From positions 2,343,501-2,407,500 of the forward strand of contig CP012809.1 in assembly GCA_001936135.1 (NCBI GenBank): 64,000 nucleotides of DNA, read 5' to 3'. Of this stretch, positions 30,201-40,543 are shown in pieces. A program made the position numbers and the translations under genes. Under the pieces are notes generated by a model. The model saw nothing but the letters and a program-made list of their open reading frames with translations, was not told the origin of the DNA and ran no database searches. Within the stretch, counting starts at the first letter, position 1; each line of letters opens with the position of its first letter. The stretch is from Saccharomycopsis fibuligera x Saccharomycopsis cf. fibuligera. Its lineage: Eukaryota > Ascomycota > Saccharomycetes > Ascoideales > Saccharomycopsidaceae.

Positions 30201-31595
30201 ACCTACTGTGCTGCAACTATTATTGGTGTTTTGATTTTGTGTTGCACTTATATGCCTTATATTCTTATTGCTGCTCCAGTTTTGGGAATGATATTTATAT
30301 CTTTGGCGTCATTTTATCAGGCTAGTGCAAGAGAGCTCAAAAGATTGGACGCTGTTAACAGATCATTTGTGTTTAATACCTTTAGCGAATGTTTGAATGG
30401 TGTTAACACTATTAAAGCATATAATGCCCAATCTGATTTTATCAAGAAAAATGATAAGAATATTGACACAATGAATGAAGCCGGCTATCTTAATGTTGCG
30501 GCATTAAGATTTTTGGGAACCAACTACCAAATCATTGGTTTTGTAGTTATTTTGCTCGTCTCCTTGCTTTGTGTGACAGGCCAATTCCATATTAGTGCCG
30601 CATCAAGTGGTTTGGTCCTTTCTTACGTCTTGCAGCTTGTTGGTCTTCTTTCTCTTGTTATTAGAAGTGTCACTAAGGTGGAAAATGAAATGAATAGTGC
30701 TGAGAGAATGATTTCCTATGTTTTGGACTTACCTCAAGAAGCACCATACGAAAAGCCAGAGACAAAGCCTTCACCAGAATGGCCCCAAAACGGTGCTATT
30801 GAGTTCAAAAATGTTGACATGAGATACAGACGAAATTTGCCGCTTGTCTTAAAGGACTTATCTTTTGAAGTTAAGCCTGGCGAAAAGATTGGTATCTGTG
30901 GTAGAACCGGTGCTGGTAAATCATCTCTTATGACCGCTTTGTACAGACTTTCTGAACTTGACCGTGGTGCTATTTCCATTGATGGTGTTGATATTTCTCT
31001 GCTTGGCTTGTATGATTTGAGATCAAAGCTTTGCATTATTCCACAAGACCCAGTGTTGTTCAAGGGTACAATCAGAAGCAACTTGGACCCATTCAAGAAA
31101 CACACCGATGAAAAGTTGTGGGATGCCTTAAGAAGATCTGGATTGATTGATATCGATATCTTGCCTACAGTCAAACAGCAGAAGCGTGATACATCAGACA
31201 CTGAGAACTTCGAGTCATTACACAAATTCCATTTGGACCAGCAAGTTGAAGAAAATGGTGATAACTTCTCATTGGGTGAAAAGCAGCTTTTGGCGTTGGC
31301 TAGAGCTTTGGTGATTGACGCTAAGATCTTGATTTTAGATGAAGCAACTTCTTCTGTGGACTATGAAACTGATGCGAACATTAACAATACCATCAGAAAT
31401 GAATTCAGTCACTGCACCATTTTGTGTATTGCCCACAGATTGCATACCATTTTAAAGTTCGACAAGATTATGGTGTTGGACAAAGGTACTCTTAGTGAAT
31501 TTAATACTCCAATCAACTTGTTCAAGCAGACTGACACTATCTTCAGAGACATGTGTGACCGGTCTAACATTACGGAACAAGACTTTGAAGTTTGA
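27255..31595 (+). CDS. YOR1: ABCC-type multidrug transporter, Yor1-like
   Basis: Full-size ABC exporter, 1446 residues from the first in-frame ATG, close to yeast Yor1. The N-terminal segment PLSYIFFWWLIPLMRIGYKR before the first helix is typical of the Yor1 group. Order: TMD1, NBD1 with Walker A GSIGSGKSS (about 568), LSGGQ (about 657) and LFDDVLSAVD; an acidic linker; TMD2; NBD2 with Walker A GRTGAGKSS (about 1216), FSLGEKQ (about 1337) and LILDEATSSVD. NBD1 has Asp in place of the catalytic Glu, as usual in ABCC proteins. CUG codons in variable positions (for example 30999, DIS-CUG-LGLYDL, where Yor1 has Gln) suit Ser decoding. Likely a plasma-membrane pump for organic anions and drugs; a vacuolar Ycf1-type role is less likely. 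Confidence 0.9.
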   Translation: MKENTTDSSMTAGSTDRFTDSFSNNDPEKAALAVPQLQRHLLTPVLRKRVPPIPDKSEKKPCPESLKRPLSYIFFWWLIPLMRIGYKRTLQNEDLWTLHEGVKVNNLYNTFIHHIEKQTAKNRAKAKKANPNISEEELDEAAFTKVTLPLALFLTFKWKYSISVFLKLSYDVGSSLVPLLTKLLVNFISLKATHANTPLGKGIGYCIGQAFLTLVVGVANTHYVNLSTVCGLEARAILTKALLEKSFRIDGKGRQRFSNGKITSLMGADLSRIDMAISLQPVLMTIIFPIVITITLLVVNIGVAALVGIGVFISMISLISYMSTISIKIREKASVHTDQRVSLISEVVNSMKMIKYYAWERPYHQKIREHREIEMKHTFHLHFIRSFFLAMAVVLPILCPLFSFLVMNAVSPNRTAGDIFSSLSLFSLLTEHIVLVPMALGYGFDAYVGLNRIADFLKASEHKDTPPDVEKQEKLNLGFNLDNSKAIQVKGAEFKWDAIEAKEQDDANSMPADNNNSQEELSEPFSTTTALAHSLSRVSGTVVDPSSFTGLHNLNFEIEKGEFVIVTGSIGSGKSSLLNAVAGFMPKKAGVLQVNDSLLLCGYPWVQNATVKENVVFGQQYDAIWYHQVIHACALDADLSMLPAGDLTEVGEKGITLSGGQKARINLARAVYNNREIVLFDDVLSAVDARVGKHIVDNCFLGLLKNKTRVLATHQLSLINQADRIIFLNNQGEAVVGTLEQLQELNEDFARLMEFSHQLEEEMEKEDFNEIEEIGPKDDEDADDITVGKELVLEKVSAIQHNKSDSKYRKETEMWTSEEELESEYQNRSSSGNLTGKEEKAENKLSWLVYKNYLTAAFGRATAPMVVVLFVGITLATFLQLFTNTWLSFWVDKRFEGKSTGFYVGIYVMLGAVMLLFTVGEFGIIAFISTTSSKNLNLKAVKNLLYTPISFMDTTPTGRILNRFTKDTDALDNEMNEQLSLLTYCAATIIGVLILCCTYMPYILIAAPVLGMIFISLASFYQASARELKRLDAVNRSFVFNTFSECLNGVNTIKAYNAQSDFIKKNDKNIDTMNEAGYLNVAALRFLGTNYQIIGFVVILLVSLLCVTGQFHISAASSGLVLSYVLQLVGLLSLVIRSVTKVENEMNSAERMISYVLDLPQEAPYEKPETKPSPEWPQNGAIEFKNVDMRYRRNLPLVLKDLSFEVKPGEKIGICGRTGAGKSSLMTALYRLSELDRGAISIDGVDISLLGLYDLRSKLCIIPQDPVLFKGTIRSNLDPFKKHTDEKLWDALRRSGLIDIDILPTVKQQKRDTSDTENFESLHKFHLDQQVEENGDNFSLGEKQLLALARALVIDAKILILDEATSSVDYETDANINNTIRNEFSHCTILCIAHRLHTILKFDKIMVLDKGTLSEFNTPINLFKQTDTIFRDMCDRSNITEQDFEV

Positions 31596-32243
31596 TCACA
31601 ATAGCAGAAACAGCTGTTTTGGTTTGCTTCTGATAGAATATTATTATTTTTCCTTTTTTTTCTTTTTTTTTGTTTATTTACTTTTGAGTTTTGAGCTGAT
31701 AGAATTATTTATAAATTAAAATTTATTTCTCTTTTTGTATATATATTTTTGACTATCCCTTTTCGTTCTGCTTTATGGCCCAATTTTAATTCATAATTAA
31801 TACCTCCTTCTTTAGTATTAAGTCCTCCAATAGTAATTTCTTTTATTCAATTCATGGTTATATAAAATAACTATGATGGGAAGTAGTTGAGAAGAGCAAC
31901 TTAGTCGCCAGCATATCTTGATATTGTATATATTGTGAGTTACTTCTTGTATACAAACACTGCTTGTTTCAAAAGTAATTTTTCCTTCGCGTGCTTTAGC
32001 GCTCCGCCCTCGGCGCTTAATCCATGGCTCTATCATATCCAAAAAGACTGTCACTCCGCCTCAAAACGGCGAAAGTACGGACTGCAGAAGTTGTGGGCCA
32101 ACGGCCCAAATATGAGTGAGTTGCAAGTATACTACAATGATGATATGATTGCAAAGTAAAGGGTAATATATAATGTTTACAAATCTATGAATTAAACACA
32201 TAATCTAAAAAGAGAGGATAGTAATAAAAATAATAAAAACAAC
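31596..32243. other. Convergent intergenic region, ABC / MFS transporters
   Basis: T-rich 3' UTR near 31640-31680, then a GC-rich patch (31985-32110) out of keeping with a 3' region. Within it 32010-32027 resembles 25239-25256. No gene recognised; a 74-codon frame at 31935-32159 has no features. Confidence 0.5.
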
Positions 32244-33983
32244 TCAATACCGGGACTCATCAGCAACTTCTTCTTCCGCAAACTGGTCCTTTACATTTTC
32301 AGAAGACACAAACCAAGTTAAGACCCCAGCAATAGTCATCAACAGAGCGACAACAACAAAGCAAGTGTTTGCTCGTACTGATGCCGTTTTGGAAAATACC
32401 ATGATAACCGTACTGCTGATAAACATAACAGACAAGTTTTCAACCAAACTTATTGCGCCAAATAGCTCACCAATTTTGGAGTCTCTTGAGCCAGGCTTGC
32501 CAACCACATTTTCATGACAAAGTTTCACAATACTAGAATGAATAGTGGATGGATTTATCGTTGAGAATGAACCAATCGATACAGCAGCGTAAATCCATGC
32601 AGGTCCCTTAGCCGACACTAAAAGCACTGCTTCTATTAAACTGCAGGCGGTAGCAAATCTCATATTCAAAAGATCAATTGTGGTTAATGATTCCTTGTGA
32701 TCATCTTCTGGAGTCAAGTATCCTCTAGATTTCATAAATCTCATGTATGTTGGAATGATGATGAATGATTGAAGGGTTCTCACCACGCCAAGGTATGAAA
32801 CCAAATAGCTGATTTGAACTGTATCCCATTTGAATTTCAAAGTGCAATACAAAATGACTGTTGCAGCTGTTGCGATCATCGAGCTGTTAGTTATCAAGTC
32901 AATGGCAAGTAAGCAGATGACGCTAAGCCTCTTCTTGAGTGGTTTTGGATTCAATGGGGTTTTGCGGATCCAGAATAGCTTCAAAGATGAAAAAACTTTG
33001 AAAATGGATCCAAAAATAGTCATCTCATTGCTGTTATTTTCTTGCTGTTGATGTTGATGTTGGTGCTCTAATCTTTTATTATGAGTGAAATGCGTTTCTG
33101 GGACACAAAAGACCAAAAATAGACCAGCTATTAGGATTCCAGTGAGAGAAACAAAAACTGCAGCAAAATCATTTCCACCAGAAAGTTTGTTAACCAGACT
33201 ATTGATTAACGGACCAGCAGCAAAACCAAAAAACATAGTACCCAACATGATACTCAAAGCAGAAATTCTCTCACCAGGTTCAACAAGATCAATGACATAA
33301 CTCCTAAAAATTCCCAACATGGACTTAATTCCCCCAGACAAAGACTCTAGTAGGTTGAAACCGATGAATAGCCACACGCTGAATTTGAGTAATGGTGACA
33401 ACAATAATGCAATCAAACATCGAGAAACAAAGAACACCAGAAAGCATAAAATCAACATAACCTTTCTCCCGTGCTTATCAGAAAGCTGACCAACTTTACC
33501 GGCCACAGCAATGTTAACTAAGGCACTGGCAAACATGATCATAGACTGCATTGAACTATTAATTGATTGTGCCTTATTAGAGTCACAATTTGAGTTTCTA
33601 AATGTAGTATGGTTCATGGCTTCAAACAACGGCAGCAGTGGAGCGCTATCCAGTGGTTTATACGAACATATATCTTGGCAAATCTTGCTAATCGTCAATA
33701 TGAGAATTGATGAAGTGGATGAAGAAAAACTGACAAAATATAGAAGTGAAACCACATATATCTTAAATAAATTTGCTTTCTTATGCTGAACTATGCGCGA
33801 TTCTGAAAGACGAATGTAATAGTTTTCCTCCTCTTCCTTTTCTGCTTCCTCCTCTTGGAGTAATGGATTTGCGGCGGGGCTTTCATAGTCGTTGTTATTG
33901 CCACTGTTATCGTTTGAGTCTGCGAGAAGGGGCAGGGTCTCTGTGACAGTGATAGAGGCTGGCTGTTTGGTCTCAAACGTCAT
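32244..33983 (-). CDS. MFS transporter, TetA/DHA-like
   Basis: Predicted 12-helix major facilitator, 579 residues from the ATG at 33983. A polar acidic N-terminus of about 75 residues precedes the first helix. A long, Cys-containing external loop lies between helices 1 and 2 (SKICQDICSYK and SNCDSNK). The MFS motif A is GKVGQLSDKHGRKVMLIL after helix 2. Helix segment GFAAGPLINSLVNKLSGG is followed by a His/Gln-rich central loop. This resembles fungal YCR023C-type transporters related to the tetracycline-exporter group; the substrate is unknown. Convergent with the ABC transporter. Confidence 0.82.
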   Translation of the reverse strand: MTFETKQPASITVTETLPLLADSNDNSGNNNDYESPAANPLLQEEEAEKEEEENYYIRLSESRIVQHKKANLFKIYVVSLLYFVSFSSSTSSILILTISKICQDICSYKPLDSAPLLPLFEAMNHTTFRNSNCDSNKAQSINSSMQSMIMFASALVNIAVAGKVGQLSDKHGRKVMLILCFLVFFVSRCLIALLLSPLLKFSVWLFIGFNLLESLSGGIKSMLGIFRSYVIDLVEPGERISALSIMLGTMFFGFAAGPLINSLVNKLSGGNDFAAVFVSLTGILIAGLFLVFCVPETHFTHNKRLEHQHQHQQQENNSNEMTIFGSIFKVFSSLKLFWIRKTPLNPKPLKKRLSVICLLAIDLITNSSMIATAATVILYCTLKFKWDTVQISYLVSYLGVVRTLQSFIIIPTYMRFMKSRGYLTPEDDHKESLTTIDLLNMRFATACSLIEAVLLVSAKGPAWIYAAVSIGSFSTINPSTIHSSIVKLCHENVVGKPGSRDSKIGELFGAISLVENLSVMFISSTVIMVFSKTASVRANTCFVVVALLMTIAGVLTWFVSSENVKDQFAEEEVADESRY

Positions 33984-35041
33984 GTTGGGTATTGAGCGCA
34001 GAGCGTATTTGATTTGATATGCAATGTTAATTGTTGAGGCTGGATAGCAGTGCCTTCCCAAAAAATTATTTTTGATTAAAAGGAGCTGGGTATAGTTTTT
34101 ATATCAACATGGGGATGATAAAGGCAAGTAGGGAGAGTGAGAGAAGGAGAGAGAGAGTGAGAGAGAGAAAGGAAAAGAGTAAGAAGCAAGCAATATGGGA
34201 GTATGGTTAAGGGGCAGCCGAACGGATATATAAGCAGTAAACCTAGGTTAAACAAGGTCTGAAGATGGCAACGAGCACTTGCCCAAAAGCTGATGGGGCG
34301 GCCTAGACTAGTTTGACAGCGAGATAAGCAAGAGCACACTGTCTGTGTATGGGTTCGGGATTGCTATCTCCCCGACATTCTTATTTTTTTTTTATTGCTG
34401 TGGCAAGCCGCGGCTTCTAGATTTGTGACTGGATTCTCACTTTTTTTTTTTTTTTCCTGCTACACGACTGTGCGATAAGTCCGTTGTAGGTTATGCGTGT
34501 AAAATATTAGTATAGTCTGTCCAATGATTTAACAAGCCGAGGCGCTGGTCTTATGGTGTTTGCAAAGTAAGAAGTATTGACATTTAGTTACTGACAGTCT
34601 GAAGTCCGAAGGTTATTAATTACTGCCTTTAAGCTCCCCAAGTCAATGTATGCCGGTGCCATCTGTTGCGCATATATGTCGGTACTAAAACAGGGTCGTT
34701 ATCTCCGTTAAGCTCAGTTGATAAACTTGCAATTTCAACGGCAGCTGCCCTTATTATAAATACAAAAACAAGACTCGAGCTATAGATTTAATCTTTATTG
34801 AACTTTAACTCGCCTATATTATATAGCTTTTTCGAGAAATAATCCAGCAATTTAGATCTTGCTACAATAGGTAAAGCCAACTGGAATAGTAGAACGGCTT
34901 AAAAAAGAAAAAAATTAAAAAGAATAAACTTGAAAAAAAGAATATAAAAATATTATAAAAAATCATTGAGTTTTAAAATACACCAACAGAGATCGTAAAA
35001 ACGTAAATAGGAAATGTATGGTCAACTGATATCAACCTGAC
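33984..35041. other. Upstream region of MFS transporter
   Basis: About 1.06 kb; both neighbours are on the minus strand. Contains a GA-rich microsatellite, T tracts (34386-34395, 34441-34455) and no gene. An 87-codon minus frame at 34076-34339 is an artefact of the GA repeat. Confidence 0.6.
34132..34170. repeat. GA-rich microsatellite
   Basis: Imperfect GA/GAGT repeat in the 5' flank of the MFS transporter. Likely a nucleosome-depleting or GAGA-type tract. Confidence 0.8.
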
Positions 35042-36073
35042 TTATTTTCTACCTTTGGACTCGTCGTACTCATCAGCAGCAAACTGAGCAGCACTTTCGC
35101 CCCATCCACTGAGGCCTTTTTTGTTGATTCTGGCCAATTCTTCTTCACTGAGGTTCTTGCCAACAAATCTGCTGTCATCCACTTGTCTCTTGGACCACAA
35201 TCCCAAGTCATCAGCACCTCTCTTGACCTTGTCGACACCATGGTCAATGTTGTGCTTCACATAGTCAAGATTATCATTTTGGGACTTGTTCAATTCATTT
35301 TGGAATTTATCGTACTTGTTGTTGATGGCGTCTTGAGCCTCTTCGGATTTCTTGGAACCCCAGTTGAACCACGAGCTCTTACTTTCTTGAGCTTGTTGTT
35401 TAGCATCACCGGCTCTATTTTGCAAGTATTTTTTGGATTCATCGAGTTGGTCTTTAGCTTCATCAGTCTTCTTTTCACCCCAGCCAAACCAAGAGCCTTT
35501 TGTTTCTTGCGCTTGCTTATTCAAGCCATCCAACGACTTGTTAGCATCATGTTTGTAGTCTTGAGCTTTTGAGCTGAGGTTGGATGCGTGGTAATCAGCT
35601 TGGTTTTTGGCTTCATCAGCTTTCTGTTGGCCCCAATTGAACCAGCCATTTTTAGTTTTTTTTGCTTCTTCTAACTTGCGATCAGCTTCTCTACGAGCTT
35701 GGTCTCTTTCCTGAGCGAGTTGGTCTTTGGTGTATTCAGCAGTATGAACAACAGCATTCTTCACACCATAAACACCATCAAGCACGGAGTGTTTAGCATC
35801 GTGAGCAGACTCTCTTGCCACCTCTCTGGTCTTGTCAGTAGCATCTTGGGCATATTCTTTCGTTCTTTCGCCAGCTTGACCAGCTTGAGCTCTAAAATCA
35901 TGGCCAAGGTTAGCAGCTTTGTTCTTCAATGCAAGCTCAACATCGTCATTTTTCTTGTATTGCTTGTTCCACAAGTCAGCTCTCTTAGCTTGCTGGTTCT
36001 TTTCAAAAAAATAAACGGAGCCACCACCAAGGAAAGCACCAGTAAAAAAGTATTTGTTCAAGTAGTTAGCCAT
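35042..36073 (-). CDS. LEA-like membrane-anchored repeat protein
   Basis: 343 residues. The N-terminus has a short hydrophobic, Gly-rich segment (YFFTGAFLGGGSVYFFEK, residues 8-25) that could anchor it in a membrane; the remainder is very polar, Lys/Asp/Glu/Ala/Gln-rich and predicted as long amphipathic helix, like late-embryogenesis-abundant proteins. Three repeats carry a conserved aromatic core WFNWG, WFGWG, WFNWG (residues 144, 195, 235), each followed by xKKxDEAKxQ-like sequence. The promoter has a TATA box and two STRE motifs, consistent with a stress-induced protein. No known domain recognised; function inferred only. Confidence 0.8.
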   Translation of the reverse strand: MANYLNKYFFTGAFLGGGSVYFFEKNQQAKRADLWNKQYKKNDDVELALKNKAANLGHDFRAQAGQAGERTKEYAQDATDKTREVARESAHDAKHSVLDGVYGVKNAVVHTAEYTKDQLAQERDQARREADRKLEEAKKTKNGWFNWGQQKADEAKNQADYHASNLSSKAQDYKHDANKSLDGLNKQAQETKGSWFGWGEKKTDEAKDQLDESKKYLQNRAGDAKQQAQESKSSWFNWGSKKSEEAQDAINNKYDKFQNELNKSQNDNLDYVKHNIDHGVDKVKRGADDLGLWSKRQVDDSRFVGKNLSEEELARINKKGLSGWGESAAQFAADEYDESKGRK

Positions 36074-36319
36074 TTTAAAACGAAAAAATTATTGTGATTG
36101 TTTAAGTCTAATGTCAGTATTAATTGTCGCACCAGCAATAGTAGTTGATGATAGGTTTTTAGTGAAGTCAAAAAAAAAAAAAGGATAAAAGATAGTATAA
36201 AATTAAGCACCAAAGAAAGAGAAAAAAAACAAGGGTGAAATGAATTGAGTTAAAAGGAAGCAGGAGCTCAAAATTATATACTGCTGGTTCCCCATAGGTC
36301 AGTCTGGAGCAAAGGGAGT

Positions 36320-36327
36320 TTTATATA
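36320..36327 (-). promoter_or_regulatory. TATA box of the LEA-like gene
   Basis: TATATAAA on the minus strand, about 250 bp before the ATG. Confidence 0.5.
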
Positions 36328-36389
36328 GGGACAGAGAGCAAACATCAGCTATGAACTTAGCAAGCATGGCAGGGCCGGTTGCATCATTA

Positions 36390-36596
36390 CCCCTCGGTGT
36401 CAGCGGGCGTGCGCATTAGCGGCTACTGGAGCTGTCAACGCACCCTCGGATTTCTGCTGTGCCCGACGTGCAGCTGACATCATTTTCCCTCGGAAAATCA
36501 GCAACAAGTACTGTTACTATTATTATTACCATTACTGTTATTATTACTGCTGTCATCATCATAGTTAGTGCCACAGTCACAGCCAATCATTAGGGG
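36390..36596. promoter_or_regulatory. Two STRE-type elements
   Basis: CCCCT at 36390-36394 and AGGGG at 36592-36596, the Msn2/4-type stress element core, 320 and 520 bp upstream of the LEA-like gene. In Candida the STRE/Msn system is less central than in Saccharomyces, so the role is uncertain. Confidence 0.35.
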
Positions 36597-36815
36597 CCCG
36601 GCAGCAACTGCTAAATGCACGCATCATGGCCCGAGGGTTTGTGGTGCGTTTCACGTTGGGCGCTTCTGTCCGTTACTGTTGCTGGACAGCTAGCTATTCT
36701 TTTCGTTTCTAAAATGACCTTTCCTTGCTGATTGGCAAGTTATTGGTGATATTGTGATGTGTGTGCTGTAATACTTCTGGCGAGGTGGCATTAGCGCTGT
36801 AGTGCTTTCCTCCCG

Positions 36816-38692
36816 ATGAGCAACTCTTCTCTCGGGTGCGCCCCTTCCTACAGCAATAGCTTTCCACACCGCCATGTTGAAAGCGATGATGTTCTTGATG
36901 CTGGTAACTCCCATGACCACCAATGGCAAGTTGGCAATGGTAGTGGAAACGGCAATGGCAAAAACATCGTGATGTGTCTCGATGGCACGAATTGCGAGTT
37001 TGGCCCCAAGCCTTTTACCAATGTTTTGTCATTTTACAGAATGCTATGGAAAGATGACGAAACCCAGCTTTGCTACTACCAACGTCCGTATATTATTCAC
37101 CAAACTTACATGTTTCACTTCTGTTCCTTGCTTAATCCATCTGAGTGACTTACTAACTAAATTGTTTGGCGTGCAGCTGGAATTGGAGCAAACCCAAGGG
37201 TTTCCACAAACCTCTTCTCATCGATCAGAGATGGCTTGGATGCTATGATCGCTTTTTCAATGAAGTCCCAAATTATAGACGCCTACACCTTTCTCGCAAG
37301 GTGCTACAAAGATGGTGATAGAATTTATTTAATTGGATTTAGGTAATTATATCAAACCTCTGTATTTTGTGATTTTGCCTCCCAAAAAAAAAAAAATAAA
37401 AAAAAACAGAAATTAACCTTACCATTAGCCGCGGTGCATTCACCGCTAGAGCTATAGCTGGAATGATCGAGAAGGTGGGACTCTTAAAAAGAGGTAACGA
37501 GAATTTGGTAGACCTTGCATACCAATGCTATATTTCTTGGGAGTATAACGAATCTATAGGCGTATTTGGTGACGAAACCACATTGGTCAATGAATTCAAA
37601 AGAACTTTTTCCAGAAAAAATACTGACGTGCATTTTATGGGACTATGGGATTCTATCAACAGTGTCGGCATTATCCGTGATCGAATGTTCCCATATACCT
37701 CAAGAACCAAGGGAATTAAACATGTAAGACACGCTGTCAGCATTGATGAGAGAAGGGGAAAATTCAAGCAATGTCTTTTTACACCTTACACTTATTGTCC
37801 TAATTTTTTCATACAAAATGGTCCTTACGAGAAAGTTGGCGATGACCGTTTATGTAATGTTAGTAATCCAATGCTAAAATCTGAGCCAGCAAGTCTTTTC
37901 AGTACCAATGACCTAGCGTCCAATCAAGATAGAAGAATCAAGAGCTTGCCGGACTTGCTTTTCACAGAGACGCAATCGTCATTTGTTAGTAGTACTTCAA
38001 GCTCACATCAACAGACTTGTGGCTCTGCAAATTCCGACGATTTCGTTGAAAAGTGGTTTTGCGGAGACCATTCTGACGTTGGCGGTGGGTGGGGTCTAGA
38101 TCATCAAGGAAATGCTTTGTCAAACATACCATTGAAATGGGTTGTTTCTGAAGCATTGCTCTTTGGTGTCAAATTCAAAGGAACGGAACTCGATCGCCTT
38201 GGAAAAAACACCAACTCACTGTTTGATATCCTTTCGTGTAAGCATGATTTATTAGTATTCGACGAAGAAAGTTGGTTTACAAAACTAGTAAAACTCATTT
38301 TCAGCTGGTTTCAGAGTTCACTTCCTCAAGAAAGACCAACTTGTAGAAACACTGACTCAATTTTGTCAACATTTTTATGGTGGTTGGGAGAGATTCTTCC
38401 TCTCAGAACAAACATTGAAGACAGTACTGCTAGATGGAAATCCTATTACTTACCCAACTTGGGCCGTCCCAGAAAAATTCCTCAAAATGCGCAATTCCAT
38501 TGGAGTGTTTACTGGAAATTAAAGATGGATCCGACTTACAGACCGAAAAATTTACCATTTGATCCTAATGAAATTTTGGATTCTTTTGACGAGACATCAA
38601 TATCGCCTATATCATCATCATCGTCGCAGCAGAATGCTACATTGCCATACTATCTTGACGATTTACAGATTGCATTAGAAAAGCTCAAGTAA
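36816..38692 (+). CDS. DUF2235 alpha/beta-hydrolase, three exons
   Basis: Fungal member of the DUF2235 family (alpha/beta-hydrolases related to bacterial Tle1-type phospholipases). Model: exons 36816-37083, 37177-37342, 37429-38692, giving 565 residues. The first junction restores YYQPGIGAN (donor GTCCGT, branch TACTAAC at 37151-37157, acceptor GCAG). The second restores the nucleophile elbow GFSRGAFTAR, splitting the Ser145 codon (AG|C; donor GTAATT, acceptor TTAG). Other family signatures: CLDGTN (D56), GLWDSINSVG (about 216-225) and GDHSDVGGGW with H359, the usual catalytic His region. The Ser/Thr-rich segment at about 290-345 is a low-complexity insert. Substrate unknown; an esterase or phospholipase is expected. 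Confidence 0.85.
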
Positions 38693-38728
38693 TCATATAT
38701 ATATTATGTTATCACATACACAGATTGC

Positions 38729-40418
38729 CTATTTTTTGTTGAAAAAGCTAAGCAATGAAGACTGCTTTTGTTTTTTCTTACCCTTGTCATTTGTCGTTGA
38801 TAATGGTCTTGATTTTGGCTTAGGTACCGAACCAGTCTTAGTTGTAGAAGCCGGCGGACTAGATTTCTTTGCCGTATTGTTAACTTTTTTACTGACCAAA
38901 TAGCCATCTTCATCAACGTAGCTCTGGAGTTCTTCTTCAGGCGCCTGCTCCTCTTCAGGAATCTGCAGAATCTCTTGCACTGAGTCACCTTCTGACTTGG
39001 AAGGCACACTTATTGCCTGCTTAGTGTAATTCAACTCCGTTGTGTCTGTACTTATACTTATTGGCTCAATATTACCATTATCGTTATTCTTGCTATATTC
39101 CACTTCCGTATCAGCATCCGCGGCAGCCATTTCTACATCCTCATCACCAAAATTCCCATCTTCCTCCTCCTCATCATCATCAAATAAGCTCTCCAATTCT
39201 TTCCTTTGTTGTTCTTCTTTAACTTTTCTTTGTTTGAATGTTTCAATATCTTCAATTTCCTCGTCTTCTTCAGGTTTCACTGAACCACCATGAGAAATAA
39301 CCACTTTTTCCACTGGTTGATTTTTTTGTGCTTTTCTGGAAACATAACGATACGACGGTGTTGCTGCTTTGGCTGGCGCTTCAGCCGGCACTGGCGAGGC
39401 TGAGGCGGTAGATTGAGGATCAGTCGAAGATCTCTTGATATCACGTATTGAACCACCATTTTCTGGTTCAGCCTTAATGTTGCTGGCAGTGTCTGATGTC
39501 TTTGATCGTGTTGGGCCCTTGGTTGTACTTTTATTAAGCGCAGAAATAACAGAATCCGATTTATTTTGTTGTTGTTGCTTTTGTTGCTGCTGCTTACGAG
39601 AGACATATCTGGAAGTAATGCCTACTTTTGGTTCAGCCTTCGGCGTCTTTGTGTCTTGGTTATTGCTGTTATCGTTGAGTCGTGGGGCGACGTTAGCAGG
39701 CGCTTGAGGTCGAGATAAAGATGGTACAGCTTGAGGCACGTTAGCAAAATCAGGTATTGGCTCCGGGTTTTTAATTATGCCCCATGTATCCCATGATTCT
39801 TTATTATTATCTATCGGGAACTTTTCTTCTAGTTTGCTTTCTATGCCGCTAATGATTTCAGAAAGTCTCCACAATGATTCCAGCGGTGAGAGGCTGTAAA
39901 TATGACAGCTGATTAGCGTTTGGTATTTGTTTTTAGTTTCATTGAGTAACGCTTCAATCTCTTGAGAGGTTGCTGGTTTTGCATTGGCCCCGGCATTGGT
40001 GCTGGTATTATAATTTTGCTCATCTGGAACGATGCTGATAGAGAGGGCAATTTTATTTGACTCAGTATCTTTTGGCTTGCCTGTAAGAACATAAGATGGA
40101 GTTACTTGCTTGCTGTGAGTAGTATAAAACTGCTGGAGGTATTGTTTTGCCTCATTGACGTGTATTTTCAATTCGCGGCTCAACAAACGGTAGTTTACCT
40201 GTGCTTTGTCAGTATTTAATACTGCAGAAAGATCAAAGATATGATGGAAAACACGTAAATCAAAACAAATCAAGTATCACACACACGCCATCTATCAGGG
40301 GGGCCGGTATACAACCAACAGACACTGAAAGAGATTATGGGTTTAAAAAAAAAGAACATACCGGTGCATTTTCTTCAAAAAGCGTCTTGTTTATGAAATC
40401 TTCTGCTGCTTTGCTCAT
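38729..40418 (-). CDS. POL32: DNA polymerase delta subunit Pol32, spliced
   Basis: Non-essential third subunit of DNA polymerase delta, which links the enzyme to PCNA and acts in break-induced replication and translesion synthesis. Exon 1 is 40362-40418 (19 codons), intron 40199-40361 (donor GTATGT, branch TACTGAC, acceptor ACAG), exon 2 38729-40198; total 508 residues. The join gives FINKTLFEENAPVNYRLL, matching the N-terminal family pattern. Charged, Gln/Ser-rich middle; YVDEDGYLVSKK near the end is a Pol32 hallmark. The C-terminal PCNA-interacting box QSSLLSFF (residues 498-505) is perfect. It ends 36 bp from the DUF2235 gene, convergent. Confidence 0.95.
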
Positions 40419-40543
40419 GGTATTAACGAATGTGCTATGCATTTGTAGATCAAATCAAAAGATGTCTTTTGGCGCATTATTATTATTAAGCTGCTTTATT
40501 TATTGATTTAATTAATGTTGAAAATAGATAAAAAAATATAGTT

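Larger units (their letters stand above)
36074..36815. other. Divergent promoter, LEA-like gene / DUF2235 gene
   Basis: 742 bp. Holds the TATA box and STRE cores noted separately and a stretch of ATT/ATC triplets (36510-36565). No gene seen. Confidence 0.6.
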
